DNA from: Epithemia pelagica
Lineage: Eukaryota > Bacillariophyta > Bacillariophyceae > Surirellales > Surirellaceae
Reading direction: 5' to 3'
Assembly (NCBI GenBank): GCA_946965045.2
Contig: OX337239.1
Coordinates: forward strand, 1,426,001-1,490,000
DNA length: 64,000 nucleotides
This document shows, piece by piece, positions 20,088 to 30,450 of this stretch. A program made the translations under genes and the position numbers. Every line of letters starts with the position of its first letter. Positions within the stretch are counted from its first letter, which is position 1. The notes beneath the pieces were generated by a model that ran no database searches, had not been told where the DNA came from, and saw only the letters and a list, made by a program, of their open reading frames with translations.

Positions 20088-21052
20088 GTCGATTGCCCAC
20101 ACACATGACCCAAAACTGGAATGCTTCCAGACTACACGAGGAAATGGGTCTTGCCCTTCTTTTCTGGAATCGATATCCTTTGGGGGGACAAATTCCAAAG
20201 GAAGAAATGGATGTACATGATTGTACGACTTCTACCTACACTCCTACCAAGCAAAGCAGGAGGACCGAGAACGCAACGCAATGACAAGAAGGTGAACAAC
20301 ACACAAGACATCAAACCTACGCTAAGAGACTCGTATTTCGCTAGCCTTGCCCTTTTACATTAGTAAGGCGATGTTGGTAGGGATTGGTACTCGTCGTTTG
20401 TGGACCCTTTCTCCTAGGAGTACTGGCATAACCTTTCGACAATCTACCGAAAGCAGCCGACAGCAATATGCAGTGGGAACCCTGTCCAAGGAAGATGATG
20501 CTTTCGTTCTCGTGTCACAAACTTGCAATTTATCATTGGTTAAAACGAGGTACAAACGATAGGTCCAAAAGAACTTGTCATTGGAACCACACACATTCTC
20601 TCTCTCTAGAGATGATGATGGCAAGCGTAGGATCAAGTCTAGGTAGTGAAACCAAGGGACCACAAGAAGAAGGTTTGTTCCATTGATTGAGGTTTCTAGC
20701 ACGAGTGGTCGTCGTCCTTTTGGTCATGATGTTGGAGTACGAGTAGGGTGCCAGCGGCGGTTTAGTGTGGATAGTGGGAGTAGTTTTTTGATATATTTCC
20801 TAGGAGTAGGAGTATCAGTAATCTGTATTTTTCCTTTATTTTATGACGTATTTTCCACTGCATTTTTCAAAAATATTTTCCGTTGCATTTTTTTTTGGTA
20901 GATCGTTCCATTAGAAGATACCGAATCCACATCGGCATTCTCACAATCCACAACTCCAAGTTTTGTTCCATGGCACAATTCCTGCATGTCTCGGTGGTAC
21001 ATCCATCCAGAGGGTCACTAGAACGTCCATTGGCATGATCAGCATCACCACC
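20088..21052. other. Intergenic, no gene seen
   Basis: Only short chance ORFs are present. Two CTCCTAGGAG-type palindromes lie at 20411-20422 and 20799-20818. The stretch ends in the leader of the second TLC-like copy. Confidence 0.5.
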
Positions 21053-22264
21053 ATGAGTCGTCCATTGTGGAGGTATGTTTCATGGTTGCTCCCCCCACGA
21101 CAGGATATCGACCGCCATGTTTTGGTCCAAGAAATCAAATCTCTCCATGCCGAATTGGCGACGAGTGGAATGTGGGTGTCGGACGACTTGATCTGGGGCT
21201 CGGTAGTCCCTGTCGTGGTGGGAACGACCGTGGCTTGTCTCGCTTGTCATGGCCTGGTGTGTACCATGTTACGACGACAACAATGGTCGCTGCGAGTCAC
21301 AACGAAGGACGTTACTCGATCTGGAGGAGTTAACGCCTGCACCACCAATACATCCTCGCCTAAAACACCATCAACAAGCGCCCACCACTAGCAACAGCAA
21401 GAACAACAAGAATCACAGTTGGACGTTCATCGTACATCGTATAGCATCACCAATTTCCTGGTTAATCTGACCATGTTACTATTGGGATGTTATTTGGAGA
21501 CGGTCCGTCTGGGACGAGGCGGCCTGTTTGCCTTTTTGTTTTGGGGACCATAGGACGATACGTTTGCGAATTCCGTGTTTGTGTCATCCTTGTCTCCCTA
21601 CGACAAGATCATGGGACAGAATACCGACCACGCCTTGGATGTGGCCTTACCAGCCATGCAAGCCGGCAAACAAGTCTTTGCCTTGTGGCTCAACACGTCT
21701 GTCCATCACGACACCCAATCATCCAGTCCACTGGGTACATGGGTCATGGGATTGCATCATGGGGCGGCCCTGTGTGTGGCGTTTCGGACCGCCGTTTGTC
21801 GATCCGGATTTCGCCTGTATTCTCCCGTCTTTTTTGGTCTGGTGGAATTCAGTACCCTGTTCTTGTCCGTCCACAATGTCCTCAAAGATAAGCGGGCCCA
21901 CTATCCCAAACTGTTTGTGGGGGTCCGCATGGGCTTTGCTGTCTCCTTTTTGGTGTTGCGCATTGGAGCCTTGGTCCCACGATATTGGGACGTGGCCTCC
22001 TTGTGCTACTGGTATATTTGGTATCATCCTCCGGGGTGGTTCCAATGGCTGACCATTGGTTCGATTACAGCCTTTAGTCTGTTGATGGTCTTGCAAGTGT
22101 GGTGGGCCATTCTGGTTCTCAAGGGTGTGGTCCAGGTCGTCGTGGGTGCTGCTGCTGCGGGTACAAGAAGGCGCCTGCGGCAGCAGGGCAATGAGACTGC
22201 TACTACTAGCCAACGGAACGATGACAACGACGACCATCCAGTGACCAAGCGCAAGAATACGTAG
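21053..22264 (+). pseudogene. Second TLC-like gene, broken by two in-frame TAG codons
   Basis: The ATG at 21053 (CACCATGA) opens a frame that aligns end to end with the preceding TLC-like protein: EIKSLHAELATSGMWV at the start, SITNFLVNLTMLLLG in the middle, GLHHGAALCVAF with the His-His pair, and LLMVLQVWWAILVLKG at the end. The same frame is interrupted by TAG at 21389-21391 and TAG at 21551-21553 and ends at TAG 22262-22264. The codons between the two stops still encode conserved residues, so splicing them out would remove part of the domain. A recent pseudogene is the simplest reading. Confidence 0.75.
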
Positions 22265-23701
22265 TAGCAAACGAGGAGCACCAACAGAATCGAGCAAAAA
22301 CCAAAACGAAACCACTCTGTTTTCTCTCTCTCTTCCTTCTACCAATCTACCTATATTTGTCGGCATCTTGTGCCTGACTCGGCCATCATGGAACCAACCC
22401 ACAGACTGTTTGCTTGCTTTTGATTGCATCATTCTCAGAGACTTCCATGCCACTAGGCCGAAGAAAGTTGCCATACTCCGAGTAGCTACTCGAATCTCCC
22501 TAGAATGCTTTCTCTACTGGACTGATATCTGATAGTCTTGGTAGGAGTAAGTACTGGTTTTTAACTACTCCTCATTCTTTCAATCCCATTCGAAAGTACG
22601 GCATCGAAGAGGAAAGCTATGGCAATGGCCTCATCCCATACTGCTATGGCACAAAGGCCGCTGTAGTAGTGAATCAGTCATGACTCACTGGATCACGGAC
22701 GGACGACGGACATTGAGTCTGAGTCTTGCGAAATGGTTTGACTCCTGAATTGGAATGACGTCTACAGCAGCTGACATGGTTGAACTTGCGGGAGCCAATG
22801 AAAACGTCAGAGATCATGAAATTTCGCGTTACGTGGTTTGACGTAGCATCCCAACATATATGCGCCGTATTCAAACTACGGAAAACTAGATGATAGGGCG
22901 AGTCAAATGGAAATGACGACATTGACAAACCATCTACGTGGCACGTTTTTCAATGACGTTCCCGGCCGCGTCTCCGAGCGTTTGAATAGGTGCAATCTGC
23001 AATGTACTCTATTGTATCTCTGTTCTCTGTCTCTCGGCAATTTGATCCTTTTGGCAAGAGGCTCAACTCGATCGGCTTGTTGGTTGTTGGTACCTCTTCT
23101 CTTTGTCGTTTCGTGTGTTGTTGGTGTTGTTGGCCCAATAGTGCCGGAAGCCAATACGCACTTGCGCAAGTGGTGTCGCAATTCGTAGCACACACACACA
23201 TCAAAATCATCTCATCAGGTCTTTGCTCTACGAGCGCAAAGAGGGAACAAGCAGGACCAGCCGGCCTGGTGCTGTCTTTTTGCCAATTGTGCAACTCGTG
23301 TGACCAATCTCAAACGAGGTCTCGTCCTTGGACACAGCCTTTTCCTTGTTGCTCTGGCATTGCCTTTTCAGTTGGGGGAGTCGTTGTTTGCATTGAACGT
23401 TTGGAAAGAGGAACACGCTTAGTAGTTGGTTCTCATCATCCCCAGTTCAAGGATTGGAATACGAAGCCTTCGCATTCGGTGTTGAGGCGGAACGAACCAA
23501 CCAACACAAACACAATTGCGACACACGTGAAGAACTGATTGTGGTTTTTGAGGAGAGAGAGTGTAGTTTGGTCCATTCCTTATGTGTCTGTGCGTAGGGA
23601 CGGGTTGACTGGATAGCATTATCGACAGCAACAACCTCTACTAGAGTCATTACTATCACGATTGAGTGAGTGAGGGGAGAGACGTTTTGGGTTTGAGAAG
23701 C
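22265..23701. other. Intergenic and 5' region of the bHLH-PAS gene
   Basis: No supported gene. A GTAGGAGTAAG motif lies at 22541. Around 23080-23130 the DNA is rich in GTTGTT. The final 200 bp precede the bHLH-PAS start and probably contain its promoter. Confidence 0.45.
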
Positions 23702-26140
23702 ATGGATTCGCATACCCACAGTAACAACAATCATCACCCTCCTCCTCTCCCGGAAACCACCACTTTGGATCATCATAACCACAAAAACAACAATAGCAAT
23801 ACCAACAATCTTGCGACTGCCAGCAACAGCAACAACAACACTACCAAAACCAACCCCACCTCCTTGGAATCCAATACGGTTCCTCTTGCCACCACGGTTG
23901 TGCCCCCTCCCACGAGTGCTGTGAAACAGAATGACAGTTCCATCCTCCAAACACAACAACAGCAGCAACAACAACAAGAATTGGCAGAAAACATGAACCG
24001 TGCCTTAAACACGGCAGCAGCATCCGCAGCTCCTCCCTCGGCCTTGACTCCCCTCGCAGCGGCTCCCCCCTCCACCAGTCTGGTACCCACTCTGTCTACC
24101 GGAGCCGCTCCTACGGCCACCACTCCAGCTGCCACTGCTGGCCTGGCGGCTCCCACCTTGGCTCTTCCAGCGACGGTACCACCGTGGTTTTCCACCGCAG
24201 CTGCGGCAGCCGCCTATCCAGCCTTGATTCAACAAGCCTTTCAACAACAAGCGGCCGCTGTGGCAGCCGCAGGAGGAGCTCCCTCCACAACAGCATCCAC
24301 TGCTGCGACTCCCAACTTTTTGTTGCCTTCGACGGCCGCCATGAATCCAGCCGCTGCCTTGGCCATTGCGGGAGGAGGGGTGGTCTTTCCGGCGGCGGCG
24401 GCCGCCGCTGCTGCAGCCGCCTTGGCGGCTTCGGGTCAAGCCACCGCTCCACCCTCGTTGGATCTCTTGGCGGCCTCCACGGCGGTGACCAATCCTCTGG
24501 TACCATCGGTGAAACCCACGACTTCGGCCGTGACGACTACTACCACCAATCATAATGGATCCAATGGCAAACGAAAAGCACCCACCAACGCACCCTTGGC
24601 TCCACTTCCCTCCATCAACGGCAAAACTAGTAGTACAACGGCAAGCACGGGAGAACCGCTCGCCAAGAAACCAGCCACGGCTGCCACACGTCCCCCCGCC
24701 ACCGCCACCACCACCACCACGACTGCAAACCACAACAACCACAATAATACGGCTGCCGCGTCTTCAGTCGTTTCCTTGTATTCCACCAGTGACACGGCGG
24801 CTCCTCGAACATCGACCAGTACGAGTAGCTCCAGTTGTGTCACCGCCACCACGCGGAGCAGTCCACCACCACCACCACTAGCATCCTCCTCCACAACGGC
24901 CTTGGCCGTGCCACCGGCACCTCCTCCCCTCTTGGCGTCTTCGACTTCTTCTACGGCGGTGGGAGTAACGAGTGGGGGTGCCCCGACGGCAGGTGTCCCT
25001 CCCCCCACCAGCACGGCCGATTGGATGATGGAGGGCATGGATTCCATGTTGGAGTTTGGAGGAGCTTCGTCCGCGGCTCTGGGGAATGGGGGAGACTTGG
25101 GGGCCGGGGTACCGCCCTCGGAACGACGGCGGTACGAACGCAACATGCGCGAACAGCAACGCTCCTATCGGATCAGTCAACAAATTAAACAATTGCGCGA
25201 TGTCTTGGAAGAAAACAAGATTCCGTTCAAACCCAACAAATTTTCCATTTTGGTCAGTGTGGTGGAATACATTAAGCAGTTGCAAAGCCGATCCATTATG
25301 CTGGATTCCGAACATGCCCGGTTGATGGATACGGTCCGACAAACGACCGAACTCGTCCATCAACAACAGCAACAAAACAATAATAATAATAAGAGCAATA
25401 GTGGATCGGATGCGGCGGATGAAGAAGAAGAAGAGACGGGTGACGAAGGAATGGGGAATTCCAACAAGGGAGGCTTTGCACTCACAACGAGCAATGGAAA
25501 CAGCAAGAACCACACAAGTACTAGCACCGAAGGACCCTTGGATTTGTTTTTGTCATCCTCCTCTTCCTCGGCCTTATCGTCGTCCCCTCTGTTAAAGGAT
25601 ATGTATCCACTTGTGTTTGCCAAGTGTCCCGCCGCCTTGGGGATTGCCTCCTTGGACGGACGCGTGTTGGCTTGCAATTCCTGTTTTGAAGGTTTGTTGG
25701 GTGTTCAACAAGATCAAGTCTTTCAACAATCCATGTTTGTGTACATTCGCAACCATCAAGATATTTTTGAAGCCATGGCCGATTTGCTGAAACGATCCTC
25801 CGCGGCCACTGAAGTCCCCCAGTCCACCACGACAGCTGGAGCAACAGCACCTCCGACCACGGCCCTTCCACCCAGCACGGTTCCGGGTGGGGGCACGGCC
25901 ATTTACGTGGCTCCTCCCGAATCCTCCGACAACCACCACCTCAAGACAAACAACAACAAGGCGACGTTGAATGCCTCGTCGTCGTCTTTGTCGGCGCATC
26001 ATATTTTGTATTGGTGTGGGTCGGTCATTTCTCTGCATGGCAAACGGCTGGCCTTTACCATTTCCTTGACCAATACCAACAACGGAGATCCCAAGTACTT
26101 TGCCCTGTCCGCTGCACAAGTCGAACCGGAACAAGACTGA
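23702..26140 (+). CDS. bHLH-PAS transcription factor
   Basis: The ATG at 23702 gives 812 residues without an intron. Residues 1 to about 465 are low-complexity (Asn, Thr, Ala, Pro, Gln). A basic helix-loop-helix follows at roughly 473-530: the basic part reads RRRYERNMREQQRSYRI with the DNA-contacting Glu, then QQIKQLRDVLEENKI, a loop, and FSILVSVVEYIKQLQ. A PAS-like domain starts near residue 634 (AALGIASLDGRVLACN). bHLH followed by a single PAS domain is a known diatom architecture, the class that includes the light-dark timekeeper RITMO1 of Phaeodactylum. Whether this is its orthologue cannot be told. Expected to act in the nucleus as a dimer on E-box-like sites. Confidence 0.82.
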   Translation: MDSHTHSNNNHHPPPLPETTTLDHHNHKNNNSNTNNLATASNSNNNTTKTNPTSLESNTVPLATTVVPPPTSAVKQNDSSILQTQQQQQQQQELAENMNRALNTAAASAAPPSALTPLAAAPPSTSLVPTLSTGAAPTATTPAATAGLAAPTLALPATVPPWFSTAAAAAAYPALIQQAFQQQAAAVAAAGGAPSTTASTAATPNFLLPSTAAMNPAAALAIAGGGVVFPAAAAAAAAAALAASGQATAPPSLDLLAASTAVTNPLVPSVKPTTSAVTTTTTNHNGSNGKRKAPTNAPLAPLPSINGKTSSTTASTGEPLAKKPATAATRPPATATTTTTTANHNNHNNTAAASSVVSLYSTSDTAAPRTSTSTSSSSCVTATTRSSPPPPPLASSSTTALAVPPAPPPLLASSTSSTAVGVTSGGAPTAGVPPPTSTADWMMEGMDSMLEFGGASSAALGNGGDLGAGVPPSERRRYERNMREQQRSYRISQQIKQLRDVLEENKIPFKPNKFSILVSVVEYIKQLQSRSIMLDSEHARLMDTVRQTTELVHQQQQQNNNNNKSNSGSDAADEEEEETGDEGMGNSNKGGFALTTSNGNSKNHTSTSTEGPLDLFLSSSSSSALSSSPLLKDMYPLVFAKCPAALGIASLDGRVLACNSCFEGLLGVQQDQVFQQSMFVYIRNHQDIFEAMADLLKRSSAATEVPQSTTTAGATAPPTTALPPSTVPGGGTAIYVAPPESSDNHHLKTNNNKATLNASSSSLSAHHILYWCGSVISLHGKRLAFTISLTNTNNGDPKYFALSAAQVEPEQD

Positions 26141-26979
26141 TGCCTGAGAAACGCAAGACCTCAAGACCAGACCATTGGTCCATTGGACCGAAGAGGCTCG
26201 GGAATTCGGTCCCGTCCATGTCATTGTTTCACACACATGTCCTGCAATGGAGGGAATGCCTCAAGGCCCCTTGTGTGTTATTAATGGATGGATTCAAAGA
26301 AGGTTAGTTTTCTTTTCGACATTTCCATTGACGAGCGGCGGCCTCAAGTGTCCCAGGCAGCCACTCATGCTTCAGTTGTCAGCTCTGGACGTTGGGGTTA
26401 CGCTTTCAGGGCCCTCATTAGATACCCGGGTTAGGTTCATGGTACACATCTCCCAGTTCGAACAAGTCCCGCGGAAGGAGCGGTCGTTCTCTCGAATGCC
26501 CCTGGCTTTCCTGCCAAGCAAGACGTAACTTGTGGCGCACCGGAATCCTTTTATTTCTACGCAATGATGCTGGGGGCGACAGTTTCCATACATTGGGGTT
26601 ATGGAGACTGTTTTGGATATAAATGTGGCGGAAGACATACACAAAGAGTACGACGGATGAAAATCAAAGCAAACGAGACTGTCTATAGCCCATGAGCTTC
26701 GCCTTGTATCATCCGATCGATCCCCTCGCACAGTTTCTTATAGTATACATAGATGTTGCTGCAGCGTATCGTTACTCCGCATACTTAAAGTTCCGTTTCC
26801 TATACACTATGTCCCCTACACACGCGTTTTTGATGAATTCCCGAGGAGTAGTTACCTTAGTTAAACATTGAGGCCTACTCCTAGTAAGCACGAAGTACCA
26901 TATTGTAACTCTTGTCTTGGAAAAGTACTTTCTGAGGGGGAAGTGCAATTCTGCATGACATTGATTACTCGTTCTGCAT
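26141..26979. other. Intergenic, no gene seen
   Basis: Lies between the converging bHLH-PAS and TPI-SMP30 genes, so it holds both 3' regions. CCGAGGAGTAG (26841) and CTACTCCTAGTA (26874) motifs are present. No ORF here has supporting features. Confidence 0.5.
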
Positions 26980-29662
26980 TCACGATGCCAAAAAGATGTG
27001 TTCCTCGTCTAGTATCAGTTCGGGTTCTGGTAACCCTCGAATGCCAAAGGGCAAGACCAGGGAATACAATCCTCCTCCATCGGGACCACGTGTGGTAATA
27101 AAGAGGGTATTCAGTTCCGGACCTCCAAAGGTACAGGAGGTAGGACTCTTGACAGGCAAATGCACGACCAAGTCCACTCTTCCCGATTCGGGATGAATCC
27201 GCACCACACGACCGGCTCCACTCAAGGCTGCCCAAATAAATCCCTCAGCGTCTGTGTACGCCATATTCCCGGGAAAGAGAGAGACAGAGAGAAACATTGA
27301 CGAGATCGACCAGTCAAACAAAAAAGTTTGTGAGGAGGAAAAAACTGTACACTATACACCAATCCAACTCTTGGCAATGTAAAGCTCTAGTGTTCGTTCC
27401 GCAGCGACACACTGCTTGATACGTACCTACTTGCGCTCCATCCGGACCTCCGTCCCATTCACATGGCATGGTCCACAAAAGACGTCGATTGGACAAGACG
27501 CTTCCTGTTGTGGTATCATGGCGGTTACCAGTCACGGCGGCGGCATTGCCATTGTAATCAAAGGCGTATAGTTTGCGTGTGGGAGTATCACAAAAGTACA
27601 CAGTCTTTCCCGACGGCGCAAAGCACAGGCAATTGGAGACTCGGTAGGGTGGAACGGTTAGTTTGGTCGTTGCATCATGATTCACTCCCAGTCGGTACAA
27701 GTGCGTACTGGGATCGGCCTGATTCACCGGCGATCGATGATAATTGTTGTACATACCAAAGACTAAATTCCGACCCTCTCGGTCGACTCGTCCATCGTTG
27801 GGACGAGTGGGAAGACGTGGTTCTGGAGGTGGACACAACCACGTTTGTTGGGGCGCAGTGGTTCCCGAACCATGGGAGGCGTGGTTGTCGATTTCTTCCT
27901 CCTCCTCGGTGGCAGCAGAAGGGGTTACCAAATCAATGTGCCAAAACCCATCTTCACAAGCGGCCAAGAGTGTTTGCGACGACGTTGACGACGATTCTTG
28001 GGATGGTGCCAAGAGGGCAATGCATCCAATGGTATTCGTTCCACCAGTAGTACAAGCAACCTTGGTACAAAAGGCTGGATCATGGAGATTCCAGGTCCAA
28101 ATCAAGCCTTGTGGGGCATCAATCCAATGTAAGGTTTGATCTCGGACAGACCATACCGGACTTTCTCCCAAGGTATTGGAGGTGGGTAGACATTCGCGAG
28201 CCGTAAATTCGTGGGGAGAACGCTAAAGGCCCGATGACAAGGAACACGCAAGTTGCAACAGAATCGAGCAAACACAAACAAAAAGCATGACTAGGTTAGA
28301 TGACCAAGATTTCAACAACCAACCACAGAAATCCATGGATCGATATCTTTTTTACAAGTGTCGTTGTTGTTGCATTTCTGGTTGATGAAATGCCTTCATT
28401 CCTCAAAGACATAAATACAAAGGGACGACGGACTAGTAGGAGGCGCTCACCTGCGGCTCTTGGGAATAGAGTTTGGAGGGCAAGATGGACGCTCCATGAA
28501 TGATTCGGGTAAAGGCATCGGCCGACAAGGAGAGGGACGAGTCGAGTACCATGCCGTCGATATCTGGTAGAGACGTGTAGTCGGTAATGGTACGAGGTGA
28601 CACATTGGTGTTGCTGTTGGAATCGCGACACCACAAGAGTAGTCGAGGTATGGTGGAAAGATCCGTGTCGAATACGTCGACTCGCAGTGCTTCCAACCAC
28701 TCTGGTATCTCGGACAGTGACATACTCGATGCAGGTTCCACAGCTACGGAAATACGTTCCCAGTCCCGTTCCTGAACGACTCCTTGCTTGAGAACCTGGG
28801 AAAGATCATCTGAATGTGAGACACAGAGCACGAGTTGCAACCGCTCGTTGTGTGCCAAACACGTAGCCAGTTGACGACCCAAGTTTTGGACCATGTCGCT
28901 TTTGTCCTCGTCGTCGTCCACTTGGAGTGTGAGTAGCACATGATCGCATCCTACGGATTGTACTTGCAAAATCCAATTTGGATCGGAGGATGACGACAAG
29001 TGTGCCCCCACATGAATGCCACTTCCTTGCAAGCCATCCACGACATGTGAGACAAAGGGCAGAGGTGGAATCACCATGATTTGGACGTCTGGGGAAGTAG
29101 AATGATGATGATGGGGAGCCAAATTGGCGGCCAAGAGTTTGCAAACATTGATGGCGGCACCCAAAGTGGCCGGTTCGGTTTGCCAGTCGCCTACAATCAA
29201 TAGGGGACGTTGTCGTTGTGGCGTCACAATGGTTGCTTGCAATACTGACGACGTCGTCGTCGTTCTCTTTTGCAGATTGCTATTGTTCCGGTTCTTGTTA
29301 TTATTGGTACTGTGATCGTCGTTGGTTGCATGGTCCTCTTCTTGATCTCGATTCCGCCAAGCCCATTCTCGAGCTAAATCCTGAATATTCGTCGAGCTGC
29401 TCGGGCTCTGGTACAAACCAGTGTCGTAGGTAATGGCCCTTGGTGTCGTTTGATGTGGGAGCCTAAAATCAAGTGGCGGTTGTGCAAGTCGTCGTCGTCG
29501 GGGTCGTGTGTTTGTGCGGACTTGTTGTGGTAAAGGATACCATGCAAAGGCACGGATTCTGTCAACGACGAGCACGAGCGACAAAAGGACAAGCAGCACA
29601 GCGCGACGACAAATACCGAGCCTTACTGGCAGGTGCTTCTGCCAAAAATCCATGGTAGACAT
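26980..29662 (-). CDS. Plastid TPI-like / SMP-30 (gluconolactonase) fusion protein
   Basis: Exons 29662-28451, 28222-27427 and 27251-26980 join in frame to give 759 residues. Residues 1-40 are a signal peptide ending IRA-FAWYP, the diatom plastid cleavage context. Residues 153-392 align with triosephosphate isomerase: VGDWQTE (catalytic Lys replaced by Gln161), VGCDHVLLTLQ where GHSERR with the catalytic His is expected, VAVEP with Glu309 kept, and DIDGMVLDSSL. From residue 405 an SMP-30 domain runs with LGESPVW (Glu424), RPNDGRVDREGR, RVSNCLCF and GPDGAQVDAEGF, the metal-binding Glu, Asn, Asn and Asp all present. The SMP-30 exon has no start of its own and its frame is closed by TAG in the intron, which favours one spliced gene (CAG/GTGAGC donor, CTTTAG acceptor). 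Two genes remain possible. Confidence 0.7.
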
Positions 29663-30450
29663 GGCAAGGATTACCGTTACGCCAAGAAACAGGAGACGAC
29701 AAGAGGATCTGTCACTGTCACACTTGTATCTTTTGTGGCAGAGAAGTGTGTGTCAATGGACTTGGATTTCTCTCCGATGAAAACTGGAAGTGCGTGTGTC
29801 TATGCAGCGACTGGAAAAGATTCGGTCGCATTTAAATGTAGAGCTGCCCTTTCGATATCGAAGTCCCCTACCAGAATACAGTCGTAATGATGTTTGTTGG
29901 GAGCAATCTAACTTGGGGGTTCATTAACTACTCCTCGTAGGAGTAAGATGAGTAGTTTCTCAAGAAAATCCAAGAAGTGTAAACACTAAACAACATAAAC
30001 AACATAGAACCTGTCATTGAGGAAGGACCGAATGGTAACGGTGGTGAGAATGACAATTTTTATTGGATATTGGATTGCTTCATGGCGCAAAGGCCTGTAC
30101 ACTGTACACAAACTCCCATGGCTTGCTTAACATTGAGAATAGTGTCCGTGGTGAGATCTATGGATGTTGACTACGCAAGGGAAAGGGAGATAAAGACAAT
30201 GTGCCTTCCACAAATGACTCTTCGAGGAGAGACCTCTTGGCTCTTGATCGCCGTTTTGTCTCTTTATTTTTTGGTCAAGGGTCTTTCATTTACAGAGCAT
30301 CGACAAGCATACGCCCATGGTTTGAGAAACTCTCATACAACGCCTATTATATGTAGTCCACAATAGCAGCAATGAATTGTTCCGAGATCATCTCTAGCTA
30401 GGGCCGTTGATAGGAGATTTCAATTGAGAGGCTGATATTCTGCTACGGTG
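29663..30450. other. Intergenic, no gene seen
   Basis: Holds the 5' region of the TPI-SMP30 gene and the 3' flank of the SET gene. A nearly perfect palindrome CTACTCCTCGTAGGAGTA lies at 29929-29946. A 98-codon ORF at 30070 has no recognisable feature. Confidence 0.45.

Noticed and set aside
21719-22474. 251-codon minus-strand ORF
   Set aside because: Shadow of the second TLC-like copy, whose plus-strand reading aligns with its neighbour.
22990-23538. 182-codon plus-strand ORF
   Set aside because: Cys/Ser-rich without a pattern, and minus-strand ORFs overlap it equally; probably the upstream region of the bHLH-PAS gene.
24005-24742. Gly/Ser/Arg-rich minus-strand ORF over the bHLH-PAS gene
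   Set aside because: Composition follows from reading Ala/Pro/Thr codons backwards.
30070-30366. 98-codon plus-strand ORF between two genes
   Set aside because: Starts with a non-ATG-like context and shows no domain; one hydrophobic stretch is not enough.
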